Notes: generated by a model not told the origin, from the sequence alone. 64,000 nucleotides of DNA from Roseateles_E sp005503085 (GCF_028462495.1 NZ_JAQOWX010000016.1:5205-69204); one strand, 5' to 3'; counted from the stretch's first letter, positions 50,911 through 59,718 are shown. Made by a program: numbers and translations.

Positions 50911-51156
50911 TCAAATGGCCGGCATCCCTGGCTCTTTGGCGCCATGCCGTTCGTGGCGACGGCCGAGATAGGGCAGGGCGAACAGGTACAGCCCCGTCAA
51001 CAGCAAGAGGCCCAGTGGCAGCAGCGGCGCATAGGTCAGCCAGGGCGGCGGCTCTGCCGGCCCTTGCGCCCGGGCGACGAAGTTGGCGATGACGGTCAGC
51101 GTGAAGGCGATCGACACCCAGCGGTGAGCCCGCCTCAACCAACTGCTGCAGTTCAT
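50911..51156 (-). CDS. Small two-helix membrane protein
   Basis: The product has 81 residues with two hydrophobic stretches (WVSIAFTLTVIANFVARA and LLPLGLLLLTGLYLFALPYL) joined by a Pro-rich loop and ending in a basic His-rich tail. The start overlaps the stop of the VOC gene at 51153 by 4 bp. The AraC-VOC-membrane protein order suggests one transcript. The function is unknown. Confidence 0.75.
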   Translation of the reverse strand: MNCSSWLRRAHRWVSIAFTLTVIANFVARAQGPAEPPPWLTYAPLLPLGLLLLTGLYLFALPYLGRRHERHGAKEPGMPAI

Positions 51157-51569
51157 GTCGAGCTCCCCGCTACCTGGATCATCTTCCAGCCGTTGCCCGC
51201 AGGGTCGCGGAAACCGGCATCCACGCTCCCATAGCGATCGACCGGCTCTTGGGTGAACTCCACGCCCCGGGCCTGCAGTTGCTTATAGGTGGCCCGGCAG
51301 TCGGCCACGGCCAGCACCAAGGCCGGCATCGCGCCCTTGGCGACCAGTGCGCGCAGCGCCTGCGCCGTCGCCTCGTCGTGCATCGGTGGCCCGGGTGTGA
51401 ACAGGCCGAGCTGAAACAAGGGCTGCTCCGGATGCTGGACCGTCAGCCAGCGATAGGCCCCATTGCGCACATCCGTATGGACGCGGAAACCGAGCTTGTT
51501 GACGTAGAAATCGAGGGCCTGGTCCTGATCATCGACGTACACACCCACCACATTGATACCTTGGCTCAT
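51153..51569 (-). CDS. VOC-family protein, bleomycin-resistance/glyoxalase type
   Basis: The product has 138 residues. INVVGVYVDDQDQALDFYVN and VHTDVRNGAYRWLTVQHPEQ form the first module. ALVLAVADCRATYKQLQARG and SVDAGFRDPAGNGWKMIQ form the second, with the Asp-Pro-x-Gly-Asn loop near the metal site. Its ATG overlaps the stop of the AraC-type gene by 1 bp. The substrate is unknown. Confidence 0.87.
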   Translation of the reverse strand: MSQGINVVGVYVDDQDQALDFYVNKLGFRVHTDVRNGAYRWLTVQHPEQPLFQLGLFTPGPPMHDEATAQALRALVAKGAMPALVLAVADCRATYKQLQARGVEFTQEPVDRYGSVDAGFRDPAGNGWKMIQVAGSST

Positions 51570-52078
51570 CAGCGCTCCTTTGTTGGTGGCCGATTTGTAC
51601 CTTCTGTTGCACGGCGACGCTTCTCCGAAACTGCGATGGTGAGGTCCGGCCGCTGCGCGGCTTTCAGGACGCAGGCGGGCACGCGGTCGAGCTGGGTGGC
51701 CTCGGCCCTGGCCTCGATGCGAAGCGCACTGGGGCTCTTGCCGGTGACGTCCCGGAATGTGCGCCCGAAGGTACCCAGGCTCTCCCAGCCCGTGGCGAAA
51801 GCAATCTCCGTGATGGGCAGTTCGGTGTCGCGCAGCAGGGTGGCCGCCTGCTCGATGCGCCGTGTCAACAGGTAGCGATGCGGTGGGATGCCAAAGGCCT
51901 GCCGGAAGGTGTGTGCGAAATGGGTCTCGGAGACGCCGCTGACCTCGGCGAGCCGCTTCACCGGCCAGGCCTCATGCGAGGCGGCGTCCATACGATCCTT
52001 CGCTCGCAGCAGCCGCCGAAGCAGGGCCGGATCCGGGATCTCGAAGTCTTCAATTGCTGCGCTTGATGAGGCGTCCAT
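51569..52078 (-). CDS. AraC-family regulator
   Basis: The product has 169 residues. Two helix-turn-helix motifs of the AraC domain are at about 40-110: VKRLAEVSGVSETHFAHTFR and ITEIAFATGWESLGTFGRTF, followed by VTGKSPSALR. Only 30 residues precede the domain, so there is no sensor domain. The gene is the first of an AraC-VOC-membrane unit and is likely its regulator. Confidence 0.9.
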   Translation of the reverse strand: MDASSSAAIEDFEIPDPALLRRLLRAKDRMDAASHEAWPVKRLAEVSGVSETHFAHTFRQAFGIPPHRYLLTRRIEQAATLLRDTELPITEIAFATGWESLGTFGRTFRDVTGKSPSALRIEARAEATQLDRVPACVLKAAQRPDLTIAVSEKRRRATEGTNRPPTKER

Positions 52079-52170
52079 GCGGCGCTATGCTTGCTGGTTT
52101 GGGCATGGCGCCCCCGGGGGCGTTGCTCAAGTCACCCACTACGGAATCGAGGTCTCGTGCCGGCCCCGCC

Positions 52171-52320
52171 TCAGCTGCTCTGCATCCGCCGGCGGGAGTC
52201 AAAGCACTGCATGACATTGAGGTCTGCGCACCGCGCTTCCCATAGGTCCCGGTCTGACTCGCGCCACTGTCGGGGTCGCAGGCGTTCGGTGTGGCGTTCT
52301 TCTCGTTGCCCGGATGTCAT
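52171..52320 (-). pseudogene. N-terminal fragment of a GNAT acetyltransferase (duplicate)
   Basis: The minus-strand frame from ATG 52320 reads HTERLRPRQWRESDRDLWEA then RCADLNVMQCF, before a stop at 52171 after 49 residues. This repeats the start of the intact GNAT gene at 53230 (TTERLLLRQWRDADRDPWAA, then LCADPEVMQFL). The rest of the domain is missing, so this is a truncated copy. Confidence 0.75.
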
Positions 52321-52343
52321 GAAGCGTATTCAGCGGCAGGACG

Positions 52344-52970
52344 CTAGCCCGCACTCATGCCGCCATCGCGGCGCAGCCGGCCCGCCAGCAGGCCGAGACC
52401 GGCCAGCAGCATCAGCAGGGTCGACGCCTCCGGCACCGGGGCAAACAGATAGGGAAGATCGGACGCCGCTGCGCTGGTGTGGCGCGAGGTCAGGCTGTCG
52501 CTGCCCTGGTTGAAGGCCCACAGCAGGTAGTAGGGGCCGTCGGTCAAGTCGAAGTCGGCGGCGTCACCGGTCTTCAGCGGTCGCGAGAACGAGTAGCTCG
52601 TCACGCCGTTGGCCTCGGCGGCGCCGAGCAGGGTCACGTCCTGACTCGCGTCGACGACCGGCGGGCTCCGCATGTCCGCGAACGAGTCGTTGCCGTAGGC
52701 AGTCCCGTCCGGCAGAACACCCGCCATGAACACGTCCGAGCCCGGCATATAGGTGCTGCGCGAGAAGCCCACGGCAACCCAGCCGGTGGCCTTGGCCGTC
52801 ACGGTACCGACGAAGCTGTTGTCGCAGATCTTGAACGTCAATGCGTAATCGTCATTGGGCGCGAAAGTCGTGTCCGGACCGCAGGCGCCCATCGCCATGC
52901 CGCTCCCGGCTGCCAGCAGACCCGCCGTCACGCCCAGTGTCAGCGCACGAGTGAGGGAGGACTTTTTCAT
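52344..52970 (-). CDS. DOMON-domain PEP-CTERM exported protein
   Basis: The product has 208 residues from ATG 52970. The signal peptide is LGVTAGLLAAGSGMAMGA. The central 130 residues match the DOMON beta-sandwich (TGWVAVGFSRSTYMPGSDVF, then DMRSPPVVDASQDVTLLGAA), a fold that binds haem or sugar. The tail VPEASTLLMLLAGLGLLAG and RLRRDGG is a PEP-CTERM signal with Ala in place of Pro in the PEP motif. Ligand binding is a family inference. Confidence 0.8.
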   Translation of the reverse strand: MKKSSLTRALTLGVTAGLLAAGSGMAMGACGPDTTFAPNDDYALTFKICDNSFVGTVTAKATGWVAVGFSRSTYMPGSDVFMAGVLPDGTAYGNDSFADMRSPPVVDASQDVTLLGAAEANGVTSYSFSRPLKTGDAADFDLTDGPYYLLWAFNQGSDSLTSRHTSAAASDLPYLFAPVPEASTLLMLLAGLGLLAGRLRRDGGMSAG

Positions 52971-53101
52971 CAGTTGGGCTCCTGGTCGGTGGGCAGATGG
53001 GGCAGCGCTCGCCGCCCCCGGTTGGTGCTCTGCGACCATACGGCGCCCCTATGGCATGCCCGTGACGCGCCGGGAGTGCCGATCAGCTCAGCCGCTCCCC
53101 C

Positions 53102-53251
53102 TCAGTCGATAGGCTCCGCATCCCCTGGGGGCAAGACCCAGCCATGCATGCGCTCCTCGTAGACCGAGACGCTGGGCGCGGGGAAGCTCGGGTCGGCGAA
53201 GGCGCCGACCGGGATGGCCAGGAACTCTTTCAGGCCTTCAGGCTCGTCGCG
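53102..53251 (-). pseudogene. C-terminal fragment of a GFA-type protein (duplicate)
   Basis: The minus strand reads LKEFLAIPVGAFADPSFPAP then SVSVYEERMHGWVLPP, ending in a stop at 53102. This copies the last 50 residues of the intact GFA gene at 54341 (EFLAIPVGAFAEPSFPAP) at close to 90 percent nucleotide identity by eye. The catalytic Cys half is missing. The 3' end of the GNAT gene runs into it in another frame. Confidence 0.8.
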
Positions 53252-53778
53252 CTGGAGATTCGATAGAGCACATGCTGTCTCAAATGGCTACCCTCGGGCA
53301 CGCCGGGGTGTATGAAGCTGGCCTCGGGGCCGGACATCCCGACTCGACGCATCACAGCGCTGGACCGCCTGTTGCCGACTGCGGTCGAGGCGAGGACCTC
53401 CTGCAGCTTCAGCTCGCTGAATGCGAAGCTCAGCACCCGCCTTGCGGCTTCTGACGCATAGCCCTGACCCCAGTGCGCGCGGGCCAGGCGCCAGCCGATC
53501 TCGGTGCAGGGCAGGTAGGGATGCGGCTCTGCCGGAACCTGCAGACCTGCCATGCCGATGAATTCGCCAGTGTGCTTGAGTTCGACCGCCCAGAAGGACC
53601 AGCCTTGATCGGCGATCCGCGCACTCCACCGATCAATAGCCAGATCCGATGTGGCGCGATCGCGGTCCGAACTCAGGAACTGCATGACCTCGGGGTCCGC
53701 GCACAGCGCTGCCCACGGGTCTCGGTCTGCATCGCGCCACTGTCTGAGCAGCAGGCGTTCGGTGGTCAGTTCGTGCAT
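53230..53778 (-). CDS. GNAT-family N-acetyltransferase (RimJ/RimL type)
   Basis: The product has 182 residues from ATG 53778. TTERLLLRQWRDADRDPWAA opens the domain. The acetyl-CoA loop is seen in GQGYASEAARRVLSFAF and the C-terminal fold in STAVGNRRSSAVMRRVG. RimJ/RimL-like proteins acetylate ribosomal proteins or small amines; the substrate is unknown. The last residues (SSATSLKA) come from read-through into the GFA remnant, so the original C terminus may be lost. Confidence 0.88.
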   Translation of the reverse strand: MHELTTERLLLRQWRDADRDPWAALCADPEVMQFLSSDRDRATSDLAIDRWSARIADQGWSFWAVELKHTGEFIGMAGLQVPAEPHPYLPCTEIGWRLARAHWGQGYASEAARRVLSFAFSELKLQEVLASTAVGNRRSSAVMRRVGMSGPEASFIHPGVPEGSHLRQHVLYRISSATSLKA

Positions 53779-53816
53779 CGTCGGCAGTCCATCGGGCTTG
53801 ACTGAGGTGCTGGACC

Positions 53817-54299
53817 TCACTGCGTCGGACACGCCGTCGTCATCGCTGCGGAGTAGGCGAGCAGGCCGGCAAGTGCCGCGACAAGCAGGTGCATCAATAT
53901 CCAGAAGTTTCGCAAGCCTTGCCAACGAAGCCATGCGCCGAAGCCGCTGTAGCGCTGCTTGTGGCGCTTGTCTGCCGACTTTCTCAGGACCTCGAATCCG
54001 GGCGCATGGGTGCCAGCGTCTATCGCATCCCGGAGTTCTCGAGCTCGCTCATAGTGAGCGTCCGCACGTTCGGTCTGCTTGGCGACAAAGACCGCACCGA
54101 ATATGCCAAGAATCCCTATGAAAGCGAGCACCGGCAGGTCTGTCTGCTGAATGCACTTGTCATAGCCAGCGACCGTGAATCCTGCGCCGGCCAGGACGAG
54201 CAGCGCATTCGTGGTTGTGGCTCGCAATGTCTCGTGATGACGCGAGTGATCCAGGTTGTCCTTCAAGTAACGCCAATGCAACTCCGTCTTGTCGTCCAT
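53817..54299 (-). CDS. Small membrane protein, SLATT/RipA-like
   Basis: The product has 160 residues. After a charged N terminus (LHWRYLKDNLDHSRHHETLR) come two hydrophobic stretches (ALLVLAGAGFTVAG, LPVLAFIGILGIFGAVFVAK), a charged helix and a last membrane segment (WILMHLLVAALAGLLAYSAA). The layout resembles SLATT- or RipA-type octameric membrane proteins, which are often found beside nucleotide-signalling or defence genes, but this match is weak. It lies between the GNAT and GFA genes. Confidence 0.55.
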   Translation of the reverse strand: MDDKTELHWRYLKDNLDHSRHHETLRATTTNALLVLAGAGFTVAGYDKCIQQTDLPVLAFIGILGIFGAVFVAKQTERADAHYERARELRDAIDAGTHAPGFEVLRKSADKRHKQRYSGFGAWLRWQGLRNFWILMHLLVAALAGLLAYSAAMTTACPTQ

Positions 54300-54340
54300 A
54301 TGACTGTCCTCCTGATCGCCGCACGGTGGCGACTATCCCC

Positions 54341-54736
54341 TCAGCCGATATGCTCCGCATCCTCCGGCGGTACGACCCAGCCATGCATGCGCTCCTCATA
54401 GACCGAGACGCTGGGCGCCGGGAAGCTGGGTTCGGCGAAGGCGCCGACCGGGATGGCCAGGAACTCCTCCAGGCCCTCGGGCTCGTAGTAGACCGTGGCG
54501 CCGCAATGGGGGCAGAAGTGGAAGGTGACGCGGGAGCCTTCATCGCCGGTGCGCACATAGCGGGTCGACTTGCCCGACAGCGAGACGTTCTCACGGCGGA
54601 ACCGGGCCTGTGCTCCGAACACGCTGCCGGTGCGGCGCTGGCAGGCCAGGCAGTGGCAGATCGAGACGCGAACCGGCTCGCCGACGACCTGGGCCGTGAG
54701 CTGACCGCAGCTGCAGGAGGCAAGGCGTTCAGTCAT
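54341..54736 (-). CDS. GFA-family zinc protein (glutathione-dependent formaldehyde-activating type)
   Basis: The product has 131 residues. Zinc-binding Cys are in SCSCGQL, CHCLACQRRTGS and FHFCPHCGATVYY, the full GFA set. The family includes carbon-sulfur lyases acting on glutathione adducts, and this member is not assigned further. It is 9 bp downstream of the UbiH-type gene, so the two are likely cotranscribed. A truncated copy of its 3' end lies at 53102-53251. Confidence 0.9.
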   Translation of the reverse strand: MTERLASCSCGQLTAQVVGEPVRVSICHCLACQRRTGSVFGAQARFRRENVSLSGKSTRYVRTGDEGSRVTFHFCPHCGATVYYEPEGLEEFLAIPVGAFAEPSFPAPSVSVYEERMHGWVVPPEDAEHIG

Positions 54737-54745
54737 GGGGGCGGT

Positions 54746-55981
54746 TCAGCGGCTGCCGAACATCATCTGCCGCGCCAGCGCGCGCTTGAGCGGCGGCAGC
54801 GCCTGCAGCGCGGCCAGGCCGAGGCCGCGCACGACCGGCAGACCGGGCCAGCGCCAGGCGAAGCTGCGGGCCAGGAAGTCGGTGCTGGCGATGGTGCTCC
54901 AGCGGTCGGGGGCGCGCTGCCATTCGACGCTGCGCAGCGCGGCGTCGATGTCGCGACTACCGCGCAGCGCCTGGACCAGCGCATAGGCATCGCGCAGCCC
55001 CAGGTTCAGCCCTTGGCCGGCCACCGGATGCAGGGTCTGGGCGGCATTGCCGATGCGCACGGTACGGCCCTCGACCAGGCTGCGTTCGGCGTTCAGGCCC
55101 AGCGCAAAACACTTGAGAGGGCTGATCGCCTGCAGCGGGCCGGCCTCGGCGGCCAGCAGGCTGTTGATGACGGCCAGGCGCTGGGCATCGCTGAGCTTGT
55201 CGATCTCGTCCTCGGCCTGCGGCATGCACCAGACCAGGGCCGCGCGCTTGCGGCCCTCCAGCGGTGGCAGCGGCAAGAGGGCCAGCGGGCCGTTGCGGGT
55301 GAAGCGCTCGTAGGCCACGCCGGGCGGGCTGCGCTCGGCCAGGGTCACGGTGCCGACCCAGGCGTTCTGCTTGTAGTCATGCGCCAGACTCTTGCGTGCC
55401 TGATCCGCAAACACGCCGCCCTCGGCGACCACGGCCAGATCGAAGGTTTCGGCAATGCCGGCATCGACCTCGACGCCGCCGCCCGCCGACAGGTCCAGGG
55501 CCTTCAGCCCCGCGACCGGCGCGCCGAAGCGGCTCAGCAGGCGCTGCGGCTCGGCCGCCGCTGCCGCCTGCCAGGCTGCCTGCAGCGGCGCGACCAGCTG
55601 GCCGTAGCTGAGCACCGCGCCCAGCATGCCCACCCCCTGCTCGGCCGCGCTGATGCGCACCAGCGGCTCGCCGGCCCCGCCGAAGATCGGATGGTTCAGC
55701 GTGGGCGGGGCCTGGCTGACATGGACCTGCAGGATGGCTTGCGCGGCGGCGTCGTTCCAGGCGCCCAGACGCTGCAGCAGCTGCACGCTGCCCAGGCTCA
55801 GTGCCAGCGTGCGCGGGTCGCCGGAGACATCGCGCTCCAGCGGCCGGGCATCGAACAGGCTGATCTGGGCCTGGGGCAGGTGGCGTGCCGCCAGCAGGGC
55901 CAGGCCCAGGCCGGCCGGGCCGGCGCCGACCACGGCCAGGCGCAGCGTCGGGGTGAACGAAGAATCGGCGATCTCGGACAT
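54746..55981 (-). CDS. UbiH/UbiF-family FAD-dependent hydroxylase
   Basis: The product has 411 residues. The FAD-binding Rossmann motif is VVGAGPAGLGLALLA, the second FAD motif is IGNAAQTLHPVAGQGLNLGL, and the DG-type strand is present in FDLAVVAEGG. This is the ubiquinone-ring hydroxylase family of aerobic Q biosynthesis; which ring position cannot be told. It is membrane-associated in the cytoplasm. It is followed by the GFA gene. Confidence 0.88.
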   Translation of the reverse strand: MSEIADSSFTPTLRLAVVGAGPAGLGLALLAARHLPQAQISLFDARPLERDVSGDPRTLALSLGSVQLLQRLGAWNDAAAQAILQVHVSQAPPTLNHPIFGGAGEPLVRISAAEQGVGMLGAVLSYGQLVAPLQAAWQAAAAAEPQRLLSRFGAPVAGLKALDLSAGGGVEVDAGIAETFDLAVVAEGGVFADQARKSLAHDYKQNAWVGTVTLAERSPPGVAYERFTRNGPLALLPLPPLEGRKRAALVWCMPQAEDEIDKLSDAQRLAVINSLLAAEAGPLQAISPLKCFALGLNAERSLVEGRTVRIGNAAQTLHPVAGQGLNLGLRDAYALVQALRGSRDIDAALRSVEWQRAPDRWSTIASTDFLARSFAWRWPGLPVVRGLGLAALQALPPLKRALARQMMFGSR

Positions 55982-56022
55982 GGCCGCAGTCTATAGCGGC
56001 CGGCCCGTATCGAGTGCCTGGC

Positions 56023-57762
56023 TCAGACGGCCTGCAGCCGGCGCTGGCCCTGGCCCGGCAGCACCTGCAGGCTCTTGCCGACGCTGGCGGTGTAGCCGCG
56101 GCTGAGGATGTCGCTGACAAAGATCCAGTCGCAGCGGCAGGCCTGTGGCGTCGCGGTCACCACCATATAGCCACGCCTTGAGGTGTCGGCGTACTGCAGC
56201 GGGCCGATCAGCTGGGTCAGCGCGCCGGCCAGCTGCTGCGGGTTCTCCTTGGGCAGGTATTCCTCGAAGCCCGGGGAGCTGACCGAGGGCGTGGCGAACT
56301 CGACGCCGACCGGGTTGCCGGCCAGATCGTCCAGAGCGCTGGCCCAGGCGTTGTGGGTGTCGCCGGCCAGCACGACCAGGTTCTTGTTGAGCTGGCGTGC
56401 GGTGGCCAGCAGGGTCTCGCGGGCGGCACTGTAGCCGTCCCAGGCGTCGAGGTTGTAGGGGATGCTGGGCTGGGCCAGCACGGCGCGCTCCTGCGGTGTC
56501 AGCGCACCGGGATTGGTCTGGGCCTTCGCGACGATGGCGGCATAGGCCGAGACCGAGATGCCGGTGCCCGGATTGTTGGCCTCGAACAGGATGGGCGCGG
56601 GGATGTTCATGCGGCCCATCAGCACCTGCTGGCCCAGCATCTGCCAGGTCGCGGTGGACGCGCTCAGCTGCTGCTGCAGCCAGCCGCTTTGCGCCGCACC
56701 GAGCAACTGGCGCTGCGGGTTGGCCAGCGCCGCGCCGAAGCCGGCCGCGTTGAAACTGCCGCCGGCACCGAGGTAGTCGGCATAGTCGAGCTGCTCATCG
56801 CGGCCGGCGATGCGGGTGTCCAGCATGTGCAAGGCCAGCAGATTGCCGAACTCGAAGCTGCGGTAGATGCGCTCCCGGCTGCTTTGCGCGCGCACCGGCA
56901 TCCACTCATGCCAGGCCTGCAGCGCGGCGGCCTTGCGGGCCGCGTAGTCGCCCTCGCTGGCGGCCGGGTGGTTCTCGGCGCCGCCCATCCAGGCGTCGTT
57001 GGTGATTTCGTGGTCGTCCCAGACGGCAATCATCGGGTGCGCCGCATGCAGGGCCTGCAGATCGGGGTCGCTGCGGTACTGGGCATAGCGGGCACGGTAG
57101 TCGGCCAGGGCGACGATCTCCTTGGCCGGCTCGACGACGCGGCCCAGCGCGGCGGCATTGCCGCTGGCATAGCCGCCGGGGCCGTATTCGTAGAGGTAGT
57201 CGCCCAGATGGATCACCGCGTCGAGGTCCTCGCGTTTGGCGGCGTCGGCATAGGCGTGGAAATAGCCGGTCGGGTAGTTGGCGCAGGAGAACACCGCCAG
57301 CCTGGCCTGGGCCACCGAGCCGCCGGGAAGGGTCTTGGCGCGGCCCACCGGCGAGCTCTGCGCACCGGCCAGGAAGCGGAACCAGTAGCGCTGGCCGGGC
57401 TGCAGGCCGCTGGCGTCGACCTTGACGCAGAAGTCGTTGGCGGCGCTGGCCAGCGCGTCGCCGCTGGCCGCCAGGCTGGCGAAGCCGGCGTCACGGGCGA
57501 TCTCCCAGCGCAGCACGATGTCGCGCGGGTCATTGGCGTCTTCGGCGCGGGCCCGGGTCCACAGGATCAGGCGGTCGGCCAGCGGGTCGCCGCTGGCCAC
57601 GCCATGGCTGAAGCGCACCGGCACATCGTCGTCTCCGCCGCCGCAGCCCGGCAGGCCCACCAGGGCGCCGGCCGCCAGCGCCATGCCGCCGCGGACGAAA
57701 TCGCGACGGTTCGGGCTGCGTGCGTTGCGGGTCTGGAGCAGGTTGTACAGCTTGTCGGTCAT
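56023..57762 (-). CDS. phoD: PhoD-type alkaline phosphatase, Tat-exported
   Basis: The product has 579 residues from ATG 57762. The twin-Arg signal is in NRRDFVRGGMALAAGALVG, followed by a Cys-Gly-rich lipoprotein-like site (LPGCGGG). The PhoD core has DAVIHLGDYLYEYG, IAVWDDHEITNDAWMGG and the Tyr/His loops, with NLVVLAGDTHNAWASALDD near the C terminus. It is a calcium/iron phosphodiesterase or monoesterase that releases phosphate outside the cytoplasm. No Pho box was found upstream. Confidence 0.92.
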   Translation of the reverse strand: MTDKLYNLLQTRNARSPNRRDFVRGGMALAAGALVGLPGCGGGDDDVPVRFSHGVASGDPLADRLILWTRARAEDANDPRDIVLRWEIARDAGFASLAASGDALASAANDFCVKVDASGLQPGQRYWFRFLAGAQSSPVGRAKTLPGGSVAQARLAVFSCANYPTGYFHAYADAAKREDLDAVIHLGDYLYEYGPGGYASGNAAALGRVVEPAKEIVALADYRARYAQYRSDPDLQALHAAHPMIAVWDDHEITNDAWMGGAENHPAASEGDYAARKAAALQAWHEWMPVRAQSSRERIYRSFEFGNLLALHMLDTRIAGRDEQLDYADYLGAGGSFNAAGFGAALANPQRQLLGAAQSGWLQQQLSASTATWQMLGQQVLMGRMNIPAPILFEANNPGTGISVSAYAAIVAKAQTNPGALTPQERAVLAQPSIPYNLDAWDGYSAARETLLATARQLNKNLVVLAGDTHNAWASALDDLAGNPVGVEFATPSVSSPGFEEYLPKENPQQLAGALTQLIGPLQYADTSRRGYMVVTATPQACRCDWIFVSDILSRGYTASVGKSLQVLPGQGQRRLQAV

Positions 57763-57894
57763 GGCGTCGGGCTCAGGCAAAAAGCGCATTCTTCGCAGTC
57801 GCGATGACAGGGCCAAGTCGCGACCGCGTCAGCACGATGACGCGCTGTGCGCTACGCTCGCGCCCGTCCGCTCACTCTCTGTCATCAGCACACC

Positions 57895-58887
57895 ATGCAA
57901 TACCGTCGTCTGGGCCGCAGCGGCCTGCAAGTCTCCGAGTTGTCCCTGGGCTCCTGGGTCACTTATCACAACCAGGTCGACACCAGGGCCGCCACCGAGA
58001 TGCTGGCGGCCGCCTTCGATGCCGGCATCAACTTCTTCGACACTGCCGAGGTCTTTGCCATGGGCGAGAGCGAGGTCGAGATGGGCGCGGCGCTGAAGGC
58101 GCTGAAATGGCCGCGGCTGAACTATCTGGTCTCCACCAAGTTCTTCTGGGGCATGGAGCGCGCGCCCGCCGGCGAGCCGCGCCTGCCGAACCGTCAGGAC
58201 ACGCTGAACCGCAAATACCTGATGCAGGCCATCGACGGCTCGCTGCAGCGGCTGCAGCTGGACTTCGTCGACCTGATCTATTGCCATCGCCCCGACCCGC
58301 TGACGCCGATCGAGGAAACAGTCTGGGCGATGAGCGACATCATCAAGCAGGGCAAGGCGCTGTACTGGGGCACCAGCGAATGGAGCGCCGACGAGATCCG
58401 CGCCGCCTACGAGATCGCCGAGCGCCACCATCTGCACAAGCCGGTGATGGAACAGCCGCAATACCATCTGTTCCATCGCCAGCGTGTCGAGACCGAGTAC
58501 GCCCGCCTGTACGAGGACATCGGCCTGGGCCTGACAACCTGGAGCCCGCTGGCCTCGGGCCTGCTGACCGGCAAGTACAAGCACGGCATCCCGGAGGGCA
58601 GCCGCGGCTCGCTGGAGAGCATGGCCTGGATGCGCGAGCAGTTGCAGGACCCGGCGAAGAACCAGGCCGTGGCCGCGCTGGAAGGCATTGCCGCCGAGCT
58701 GGGCTGCACGATGGCCCAGCTGGCGCTGGCCTGGGTCAACAAGAACCCGCGCGTCTCCACCGTGATCCTGGGCGCCAGCAAGCTCAGCCAGCTGCAGGAC
58801 AACCTCGGCGCGCTGGCGGTCACGCCCAAGCTGACGCCCGAGCTGCTGGCCCGCATCGACACGATCGCCAAGCCGCTGGCCAAATAA
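57895..58887 (+). CDS. Aldo/keto reductase, Kv-beta-like
   Basis: The product has 330 residues from ATG 57895. The TIM-barrel has catalytic Asp, Tyr-equivalent, Lys and His in NFFDTAEVFAMGESE, STKFFWG and DLIYCHRPDP, and the NADPH loop WSPLASGLLTGKYK. VFAMGES in place of VYAMGES is a conservative change. It is cytoplasmic; the substrate is unknown. It is convergent with the MurU-like gene, 12 bp apart. Confidence 0.92.
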   Translation: MQYRRLGRSGLQVSELSLGSWVTYHNQVDTRAATEMLAAAFDAGINFFDTAEVFAMGESEVEMGAALKALKWPRLNYLVSTKFFWGMERAPAGEPRLPNRQDTLNRKYLMQAIDGSLQRLQLDFVDLIYCHRPDPLTPIEETVWAMSDIIKQGKALYWGTSEWSADEIRAAYEIAERHHLHKPVMEQPQYHLFHRQRVETEYARLYEDIGLGLTTWSPLASGLLTGKYKHGIPEGSRGSLESMAWMREQLQDPAKNQAVAALEGIAAELGCTMAQLALAWVNKNPRVSTVILGASKLSQLQDNLGALAVTPKLTPELLARIDTIAKPLAK

Positions 58888-58899
58888 GGCCGGCGCGGC

Positions 58900-59580
58900 T
58901 CAGTCGCTGTTCAGCGCCTGCAGCCGCGCCACCGTACCGACATCGGTCCAGGGCCCGGCGTAGAACTCGGCGCCGATGCGGCCGGCGGCGATGCCGGCGT
59001 CCAGACAGGGCCGCAGCCGCGCGCGCGTGCCCGGGGCTATGCCGGCGAACATCTCGGCGCGGTACAGGCCGATGCAGGACCAGGTGTGGCGCGGCCCGCC
59101 CGCGTTGGCGGCCAGGCCCTCGGCGCTGATCGCGAAATCGCCATCGGGGTGGTGCGCGCTGTTGGCCACCATCCACAGATGGGCCAGCAACGGGCCGGCG
59201 GCGAAGCGACGGGCCTGATCGGCATCGAAGCGGAACTCCGGCAGGAACACATCGGCCGAGACCACCCAGAAGGCCTCGTCGCCATCGGCCGTCAGCAGCG
59301 GCAGGGCCTGGGCAATGCCGCCGGCGGTCTCCAGCGCCTGCGCCTCGACCGAGTAATGCAGGCGCAGGCCCCAGGCGCTGCCGTCGCCCAGCATGGCCGG
59401 GAACTGCTCGGCCAGCCAGGCCGTGTTGATCACGATATCGCGCACGCCGGCGGCGGCCAGGGCCTCGATATGCCAGACGATCAGCGGCTTGCCGCGCACG
59501 CTCAGCAGCGGCTTCGGGGTGGTGTCGGTCAGCGGCCGCATGCGCTCGCCGCGCCCGGCCGCGAGGATGATGGCTCGCAT
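58900..59580 (-). CDS. Sugar-phosphate nucleotidyltransferase, MurU-like
   Basis: The product has 226 residues from ATG 59580. MRAIILAAGRGERMRPLTDT is the NTP-binding signature, with TPKPLL as the substrate loop. FWVVSADVFLPE holds the metal Asp and GPWTDVGTVARL the C-terminal Asp. The short length and these motifs match N-acetylmuramate-1-phosphate uridylyltransferase, which recycles peptidoglycan. A longer frame reaching 59688 repeats the N terminus only because of a duplicated assembly segment and is not real. Confidence 0.88.
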   Translation of the reverse strand: MRAIILAAGRGERMRPLTDTTPKPLLSVRGKPLIVWHIEALAAAGVRDIVINTAWLAEQFPAMLGDGSAWGLRLHYSVEAQALETAGGIAQALPLLTADGDEAFWVVSADVFLPEFRFDADQARRFAAGPLLAHLWMVANSAHHPDGDFAISAEGLAANAGGPRHTWSCIGLYRAEMFAGIAPGTRARLRPCLDAGIAAGRIGAEFYAGPWTDVGTVARLQALNSD

Positions 59581-59718
59581 GGGGCGGAAGTGTAGGGTGC
59601 GCCGTCGGGGNAGCAGCGGCTTCGGGGTGGTGTCGGTCAGCGGCCGCATGCGCTCGCCGCGCCCGGCCGCGAGGATGATGGCTCGCATGGGGCGGAAGTG
59701 TAGGGTGCGCCGTCGGGG
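59504..59718. repeat. 107-bp direct repeat around one N, probable assembly join
   Basis: Bases 59504-59610 and 59612-59718 are identical, separated by a single N at 59611. The segment covers the 5' end of the MurU-like gene and its upstream sequence. An overlap that was not merged when two contigs were joined explains this best. Confidence 0.9.

Noticed and set aside
59581..59688. Extended MurU-like frame with a duplicated N terminus
   Set aside because: It passes through an N and repeats the first 25 residues because of the duplicated assembly segment.
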